A stretch of 64,000 nucleotides of DNA from Haemophilus_A paraphrohaemolyticus_A (lineage in GTDB: Bacteria > Pseudomonadota > Gammaproteobacteria > Enterobacterales > Pasteurellaceae): assembly GCF_003253115.1 (NCBI RefSeq), contig NZ_QEQF01000005.1:1-64000 (forward strand). Direction: 5' to 3'. Made by a program: the position numbers and the translations under genes. The notes beneath the pieces are model-generated. The model searched no databases and had not been told where the DNA came from. It was given only the letters and a program-made list of their open reading frames with translations. Numbering within the stretch: position 1 is the first letter of the stretch; each line of letters starts with the position of its first letter. This document shows, one piece after another, positions 61,332 to 64,000 of the stretch.

Positions 61332-62852
61332 TTACAACAATCCACCTTGTCCTAAAGCAGGATCAGTATCACGAGCTTTTAACGCATCTTCCACCGTTAA
61401 ACCTAATGCTTTTGCGATACCTGCACCGTATGCTGGATCGCACCAGTGGCAGTTACGGATGTGGCGATATTTGATAAAATCAGGTGCGTCGCCCATTGCA
61501 GCTGCAGTGTTGTTGAATAACGCTTGTTTTTGCTCTGCGCTCATTAAGTTAAATAATGCACGCGGTTGGCTGAAGTAATCGTTATCGTCGTTGCGATAAT
61601 CCCAATGTGCCGCATCGCCATTGATACGAAGTGGTGGCTCAGCAAAATCTGGTTGTTGTTGCCATTGGCTGAAGCTGTTTGGCTCGTAGTGCGGTAGGCT
61701 ACCGTAGTTGCCATCTACACGGCCTTGACCATCACGTTGGTTGCTATGCACTGGACAACGTGGGCGGTTTACAGGGATTTGACGATAGTTCACGCCTAAA
61801 CGGTAACGTTGTGCATCCGCATAGTTGAATAAACGAGCTTGTAACATTTTATCTGGGCTTGCGCCGATACCTGGAACTAAATTGCTTGGTGCAAATGCAG
61901 ATTGTTCTACATCAGCAAAGAAGTTTTCTGGGTTACGGTTAAGTTCAAACTCACCCACTTCAATTAACGGATAATCTTTTTTCGGCCATACTTTTGTCAA
62001 GTCGAATGGATGATAAGCTACTTTTTCCGCATCTGCTTCTGGCATAATTTGTACGAATAGCGTCCATTTCGGGAAGTCGCCACGTTCAATTGCTTCATAT
62101 AAATCACGTTGGTGACTTTCGCGGTCGTTTGCAATCACAGCTGCCGCTTCCGCATCGGTTAAGTTTTTGATGCCTTGTTGTGTATGGAAGTGGAATTTTA
62201 CCCAGAAACGTTCGCCTGCTTCGTTCCAGAAGCTGTAAGTGTGTGAACCGTAACCATGCATATGACGATAGCTTGCAGGAATACCACGATCACTCATTAC
62301 AACGGTTACTTGGTGTAATGCCTCAGGTAATAATGTCCAGAAATCCCAGTTATTGGTTGCTGAACGCATATTAGTGCGAGGATCACGTTTTACCGCTTTG
62401 TTTAAATCTGGGAATTTACGTGGATCACGTAAGAAGAACACAGGGGTATTGTTACCCACTAAGTCCCAGTTACCTTCTTCGGTATAGAATTTTAATGCGA
62501 AACCGCGAATATCACGCTCTGCATCAGCCGCACCACGTTCACCCGCAACAGTGGTAAAGCGTGCGAACATTTCTGTTTTTTTACCCACTTCACTGAAGAT
62601 TTTTGCACGCGTATATTTCGTAATATCGTGTGTAACGGTAAAGGTACCAAATGCACCAGAACCTTTCGCGTGCATACGACGCTCAGGAATCACTTCACGC
62701 ACGAAATCGGCTAATTTTTCATTAAGCCACAAATCTTGTGCAAGTAATGGACCACGCGAACCAGCGGTTAAGCTATTTTGGTTATCTGCAACAGGTGCAC
62801 CATTGCCCATGGTAAGATTGGTATGCGCAAAAGGGCATTTTGAAGAACTCAT
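61332..62852 (-). CDS. katA: Monofunctional haem catalase
   Basis: 506 aa, a small-subunit (clade 3) catalase that breaks down hydrogen peroxide. The distal His is H61 in ERRMHAKGSGAFG, the distal Asn in the NNTPVFF segment, and the haem-ligand Tyr in RLFNYADAQRYRLG. The N-terminus carries no signal, so it is cytosolic. The start has AAGGAG upstream. Most Pasteurellaceae with a single catalase have this type; H2O2 from neutrophils is a likely substrate. No OxyR site could be identified upstream. Confidence 0.96.
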   Translation of the reverse strand: MSSSKCPFAHTNLTMGNGAPVADNQNSLTAGSRGPLLAQDLWLNEKLADFVREVIPERRMHAKGSGAFGTFTVTHDITKYTRAKIFSEVGKKTEMFARFTTVAGERGAADAERDIRGFALKFYTEEGNWDLVGNNTPVFFLRDPRKFPDLNKAVKRDPRTNMRSATNNWDFWTLLPEALHQVTVVMSDRGIPASYRHMHGYGSHTYSFWNEAGERFWVKFHFHTQQGIKNLTDAEAAAVIANDRESHQRDLYEAIERGDFPKWTLFVQIMPEADAEKVAYHPFDLTKVWPKKDYPLIEVGEFELNRNPENFFADVEQSAFAPSNLVPGIGASPDKMLQARLFNYADAQRYRLGVNYRQIPVNRPRCPVHSNQRDGQGRVDGNYGSLPHYEPNSFSQWQQQPDFAEPPLRINGDAAHWDYRNDDNDYFSQPRALFNLMSAEQKQALFNNTAAAMGDAPDFIKYRHIRNCHWCDPAYGAGIAKALGLTVEDALKARDTDPALGQGGLL

Positions 62853-62866
62853 AGGAAACTCCTTGT

Positions 62867-63187
62867 AAAATAAATAGGTAATCGTTAGGTTGAAATAAAT
62901 TTCGTAAACATCTTACAAAAAGGTTTTAACGATTGAAAGCTATCAAATCAATTCAAGAAAACTATTTTTACCTATTCTTTTAAAGGAAAAACAATTTCCG
63001 ATTCGCACTATCACTCATAACGTTTCACCAACATCGCCATCATCCTCATCACATAAGCAACGCCAACCAAAATCGCAAAATAATCCATAAAACAATCAAT
63101 TAAACAACATTAAAAATATTCATAATGAATTAGAAAATTATGAAGTTGCATAATGTATAAAAAAGTTAGAAGATGTGTACCAAGCAG
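62867..63187. other. katA-metE divergent intergenic region
   Basis: About 320 bases of AT-rich sequence between the catalase ribosome site and the MetJ boxes. ATTCATAATGAAT (63118-63130) is a perfect palindrome resembling a LysR-type site, possibly MetR, but it does not match the MetR consensus spacing exactly. No gene or RNA is seen. Confidence 0.4.
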
Positions 63188-63190
63188 TTT

Positions 63191-63206
63191 AGACGGCTAA
63201 ACGTCT
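63191..63206 (+). promoter_or_regulatory. Tandem MetJ boxes before metE
   Basis: AGACGGCT (63191-63198) and AAACGTCT (63199-63206) are two adjacent 8-bp met boxes, each with one change from the consensus AGACGTCT. MetJ binds such pairs cooperatively with S-adenosylmethionine, so metE should be repressed when methionine is plentiful. They lie 35 bp before the start. Confidence 0.85.
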
Positions 63207-63240
63207 AAATAAACTCAATTTAAAATAGCAGGAGTACATT

Positions 63241-64000
63241 ATGACAACAGCACATATCTTAGGCTTTCCTCGTGTAGGGGCAAAACGTGAATTAAAATTT
63301 GCACAAGAACGTTATTGGCGTAAAGAATTAGCAGAGCAAGATTTATTAGATTTAGCGAAAGCGTTGCGTGAAAAAAACTGGAAACATCAAGCTGCGGCGA
63401 ATGCAGATTTCGTTGCAGTGGGCGATTTCACGTTCTACGATCATATTTTAGATTTACAAGTGGCAACAGGGGCAATTCCTGCTCGTTTTGGTTTTGATAG
63501 CCAAAACTTAACCCTTGATCAATATTTCCAACTTGCACGTGGTAACAAAGATCAATTTGCGATTGAAATGACCAAATGGTTTGATACGAACTATCACTAT
63601 CTTGTGCCTGAGTTCCAAAAATCGACCGCTTTCAAAGCAAATCCAGCTCATTACGTGAATCAAATTCGTGAAGCAAAAGATTTAGGCTTAAACTTCAAAC
63701 CGGTGATTGTTGGCCCATTAACATTCTTATGGTTAGGTAAAGAAAAAGGCGAAGCATTTAACCGTTTCGATTTATTAAATCAATTAGTGCCTGTTTATGT
63801 TGAAATCTTAAACGCATTAGTGGCTGAAGGTGCAGAGTGGATTCAAATTGATGAACCGGCATTAGCATTAGATTTACCTGCAGAATGGGTCGAAGCCTAT
63901 AAATCTGTGTATGCTGAATTAAGCAAAGTGAACGCAAAATTATTATTAGCCACTTATTTTGGTTCCGTTGCACAACACGCTGAGTTATTAAAAGCCTTAC
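63241..64000 (+). CDS. metE: Cobalamin-independent methionine synthase (5' part)
   Basis: 253 codons are present and the gene runs out of the window; the whole protein is usually about 755 aa. The start MTTAHILGFPRVGAKRELK is the family N-terminus, which binds the folate substrate, and WIQIDEPALALDL is a conserved later motif. It transfers a methyl group from methyltetrahydropteroyl-glutamate to homocysteine. AGGAG lies 6 bases before the ATG. It is under tandem MetJ boxes. Confidence 0.97.
   Translation, partial: MTTAHILGFPRVGAKRELKFAQERYWRKELAEQDLLDLAKALREKNWKHQAAANADFVAVGDFTFYDHILDLQVATGAIPARFGFDSQNLTLDQYFQLARGNKDQFAIEMTKWFDTNYHYLVPEFQKSTAFKANPAHYVNQIREAKDLGLNFKPVIVGPLTFLWLGKEKGEAFNRFDLLNQLVPVYVEILNALVAEGAEWIQIDEPALALDLPAEWVEAYKSVYAELSKVNAKLLLATYFGSVAQHAELLKAL

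Noticed and set aside
1..64000. CRISPR arrays, tRNA genes or insertion-sequence transposases
   Set aside because: No regularly spaced repeats, no cloverleaf with a CCA-type end and no transposase or integrase other than XerC were seen in any gap.

Overview
The window is a stretch of chromosome from a Pasteurellaceae bacterium of the Actinobacillus pleuropneumoniae/Mannheimia type. The main evidence is the many DNA-uptake signal sequences of the Apl type (core ACAAGCGGT) in and between genes. The gene content agrees: class B acid phosphatase AphA, periplasmic CpdB, a two-partner haemagglutinin, trpEGD, and metE without an obvious B12 partner. No species can be named from the sequence alone.

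Layout. 1-220: leader and promoter of a ribosomal RNA operon read leftwards out of the window; the 16S gene lies just beyond base 1. 408-9430: housekeeping genes (talB, ppa, yggS, kdsC, murB, an MHS transporter, birA, miaA), interrupted at about 1.5-2.8 kb by a decayed Wadjet jetD end and a MOSC-domain gene. 9.4-16.5 kb: yagU, which carries an early nonsense codon, then a four-gene restriction-modification operon read leftwards. It has two 5-methylcytosine methyltransferases, a McrB-like AAA+ NTPase with a DNA-binding N-terminus, and a DUF2357/PD-(D/E)XK nuclease, as in LlaJI-type systems. 16.6-29.2 kb: purL under a PurR box, rdgC, trpEGD under a TrpR operator, cysB, rsgA-rnhB and hinT-ycfL. 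29.2-30.7 kb: an AT-rich cation-efflux/MerR cassette with a 19-bp-spacer promoter. 30.8-39.8 kb: cpdB, aphA and the fhaB/fhaC two-partner secretion pair with a CRP site. 39.8-48.0 kb: rpoD, psiE, trpS, menD-menH, aspS.

48.0-58.2 kb is a mosaic. It holds an Lrp-family remnant, a binding protein and TonB-dependent receptor without their permease, then glyQ and glyS split by seven small or decayed genes. It also has eight uptake signals of the other (Haemophilus, AAGTGCGGT) type, against one elsewhere in the window, which points to import from a Hin-type relative. Two AT-rich unknown genes directly before glyS are the least explained coding sequence here. 58.2-64.0 kb: xerC, a DASS/SLC13 permease, katA, and the start of metE behind tandem MetJ boxes.

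Other signals: a dispersed palindromic repeat (three copies, all between co-directional genes and close behind a stop codon), several hairpins built from inverted uptake signals that act as terminators, and a likely attenuator hairpin before the first methyltransferase. The best candidates for something new are the restriction-modification operon with its repeat and attenuator, and the 54.8-55.8 kb gene pair. All functional calls come from reading motifs, without database searches.
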